A DNA stretch of 14,371 nucleotides from Deltaproteobacteria bacterium UBA7527 (GTDB lineage: Bacteria > Desulfobacterota > Syntrophorhabdia > Syntrophorhabdales > Syntrophorhabdaceae), in NCBI GenBank assembly GCA_002478225.1, contig DLMV01000042.1, positions 1 to 14,371 of the forward strand. Reading direction: 5' to 3'. Under the pieces are notes generated by a model, which was not told where the DNA came from, did not search any database, and saw only the letters and a program-made list of their open reading frames with translations. Shown one piece after another: positions 12,866 through 14,371 of this stretch (positions are counted from its first letter, which is position 1; each line of letters starts with the position of its first letter). The position numbers and the translations under genes are program-made.

Positions 12866-14371
12866 TACTTCCGCTCCATGGGCTGGTATTTTGTTATCGC
12901 AACCGCTTTGGAAGATATGACGGGCTGTCCGTCCTTGCCCATCTTTGCGATGGTATGCTTGAGCCAGTCGGCATCGTTCCTCGTGTTGAAGTCTCTTCTG
13001 AAATGCGCGCCCCTGCTCTCTTCCCGGAGATATGCCCCCAGCGCGATGGTGTGGGCTACTTCGAGCATGCATTCGAGCTCGATGGCATTTAAGAGCTCAT
13101 GGTTCATGTGGAGCTCGGGAGATGAAACGTGCACATGCTTGAAGCGCTCTTTCGCCGCCTCGATATTTTTCAGGGCCTGGGCAAGCTCATCCTTTTTCCT
13201 GAATATTCCCACAAGGTCGCTCATCGTCTTGCTTACGTCCGCGAGGATCGTGAATGGTTTTTCATTCCCTTCATGGGTCAGCCTGTGTATCTTCTTCTCC
13301 ATCTCCTCTTTCTTGCTCATGAGGAGCTTCTCGTCGAGCTTGATCTCCACGTTCTTGAGGTGTTCATCAATGGCAAAGGATGCGAGCTTCCCGAAGACGA
13401 TCGTATCGAGGAGGGAATTGCCTCCGAGCCTGTTCGCCCCGTGGACGCTTACGCAGGCGCATTCTCCGGCGGCGTAAAAGCCCTGTATGTCGGTTGCGCA
13501 TTTCTCGTTCGTGTCTATGCCGCCCATGGAATAATGCTGGCAGGGCATGATGGGGATCGGTTCGAGGATGGGATCGATGCCGATAAAGTCAATGCAGATC
13601 TTCCGTATGCCCGGCAGCCTGTCGAGTATCTTTTGCGCCCCCAGATGCCTCAGATCAAGATTGATATACTTTCCGAGGGGATGTTCGAGCCCTCTCCCTT
13701 CATCGATCTCGGTCTGGATGCTGCGTGATACAATATCGCGGGGGGCAAGCTCCATCGCGGTCGGCACATACCGGGCCATAAATCTCTCCCCGTCCTTATT
13801 TGTCAGATAGCCGCCTTCTCCGCGGCATGCTTCTGTCATGAGGATGTTCGTGCCGATGAGGGCAGTGGGGTGGAACTGGACAAACTCCATGTCCTTTATG
13901 GGGACGCCGGCCTTATAGGCGATCCCGATGCCGCTTCCCGTATTGATAAGCGCATTCGTGGAATAGAAGTATACCCTTCCGTATCCGCCTGTGGCAAAGA
14001 GCGTTGTCTTTGCGCGGATGGGCACTACTTCGCCATTCTTGAGGTCAAAGGCTATGACGCCGTGACACTGACCTCCGTCGTTCACAAGGGCGATGACGAA
14101 CCATTCCGGATAGACGCGCACCCCTTTGAATACCGCCCTTTCATAGAGCGTGTTGAGCAGGACGTGGCCCGTTATGTCGGTCGAGAAGCATGTCCTCGGG
14201 TATCCTGCGCCGCCGAACGGCCTCTGGGCGATGGAACCGTCGGGGAAACGGCTGAAGGGGCACCCCCAGTGCTCCATCTCATAGACGATCTTTATGGCCT
14301 CCTGACACATGATCTCTACTGCATGCTGGTCAGCGAGGTAGTCGCTCCCTTTTATTGTGTCGAAGGTGTGC
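12862..14371 (-). CDS. sdhA: Succinate dehydrogenase/fumarate reductase flavoprotein subunit (5' end outside window)
   Basis: Catalytic FAD subunit that interconverts succinate and fumarate. The frame stays open to the window's right edge, so 502 C-terminal residues are visible and the N-terminal FAD-binding segment with the flavin-linking histidine is missing. The visible part starts in the family segment HTFDTIKGSDYLADQ. It carries all the substrate-site residues recognised in SdhA: the His of FHPTAL, the Thr and Arg of MTEACRGEGG, the Arg of PRDIVSRS, the His of HYSMGGI and the Arg of GANRLGGNSLLD. The C-terminal RGAHFRRDF segment is also typical. The stop overlaps the sdhB TTG start. A membrane anchor gene (sdhC type) is not between sdhA and sdhB or downstream, so it would have to lie upstream of the window. 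Confidence 0.95.
   Translation of the reverse strand, partial: HTFDTIKGSDYLADQHAVEIMCQEAIKIVYEMEHWGCPFSRFPDGSIAQRPFGGAGYPRTCFSTDITGHVLLNTLYERAVFKGVRVYPEWFVIALVNDGGQCHGVIAFDLKNGEVVPIRAKTTLFATGGYGRVYFYSTNALINTGSGIGIAYKAGVPIKDMEFVQFHPTALIGTNILMTEACRGEGGYLTNKDGERFMARYVPTAMELAPRDIVSRSIQTEIDEGRGLEHPLGKYINLDLRHLGAQKILDRLPGIRKICIDFIGIDPILEPIPIMPCQHYSMGGIDTNEKCATDIQGFYAAGECACVSVHGANRLGGNSLLDTIVFGKLASFAIDEHLKNVEIKLDEKLLMSKKEEMEKKIHRLTHEGNEKPFTILADVSKTMSDLVGIFRKKDELAQALKNIEAAKERFKHVHVSSPELHMNHELLNAIELECMLEVAHTIALGAYLREESRGAHFRRDFNTRNDADWLKHTIAKMGKDGQPVISSKAVAITKYQPMERKY

Noticed and set aside
12866..13072. Upstream extension of sdhB from 13072
   Set aside because: It reads sdhA in another frame and has no family similarity; the TTG at 12865 gives the normal SdhB length.

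Overview
The window (about 14.4 kb, roughly half G+C, very compact) is ordinary bacterial chromosome in which most neighbouring genes overlap by a few bases. An outer-membrane lipoprotein carrier (LolA) points to a diderm. A CooC-type nickel chaperone implies carbon monoxide dehydrogenase elsewhere in the genome. A cytochrome bc complex with a b6-like cytochrome b sits beside succinate dehydrogenase genes. Together these fit an anaerobic or microaerophilic lineage such as Nitrospirota (Thermodesulfovibrionia-like) or Desulfobacterota. This placement is inference; the window has no rRNA or tRNA gene to test it.

Layout. (1) Positions 1-1933, minus strand: htpG (Hsp90), its 3' end running into a short tandem-like repeat at the window edge. 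(2) 1934-2116: a divergent promoter region with a near-perfect 14/15-base inverted repeat. (3) 2117-8161, plus strand: one tightly packed run of six genes, namely an MthK-like potassium channel, cooC, plsC, ftsK, lolA and recO. (4) 8162-8439: a gene-free spacer between convergent genes, filled by two repeat types, an agctttcag/agctatcag array and a large imperfect palindrome built on 7-base units. (5) 8440-14371, minus strand, transcribed right to left: sdhA (5' end beyond the window), sdhB, a Rieske protein, cytochrome b, a small one-helix membrane protein, and a 629-residue relative of Eco57I-type restriction-modification enzymes.

How the genes work together. The minus-strand block looks like a respiratory operon. 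SdhA/SdhB oxidise succinate (or reduce fumarate) in exchange with quinone, and the Rieske and b subunits form the core of a quinol-oxidising bc complex. No cytochrome c1/f gene and no membrane anchor of succinate dehydrogenase lies within the visible part. The plus-strand block mixes ion transport, metalloenzyme maturation, phospholipid synthesis, chromosome segregation, envelope lipoprotein transport and recombination repair; only the tight spacing links them.

Most interesting points. First, the Eco57I-like protein keeps the family's overall order but appears to have lost the nuclease acidic residue, the SAM-binding loop, the NPPY catalytic motif and the target-recognition region, while its reading frame stays open. 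It looks like a conserved pseudo-enzyme rather than an active restriction system. Second, the potassium channel gene carries a perfect Shine-Dalgarno sequence and an in-frame ATG exactly where the soluble RCK domain begins, resembling the known internal start of MthK.
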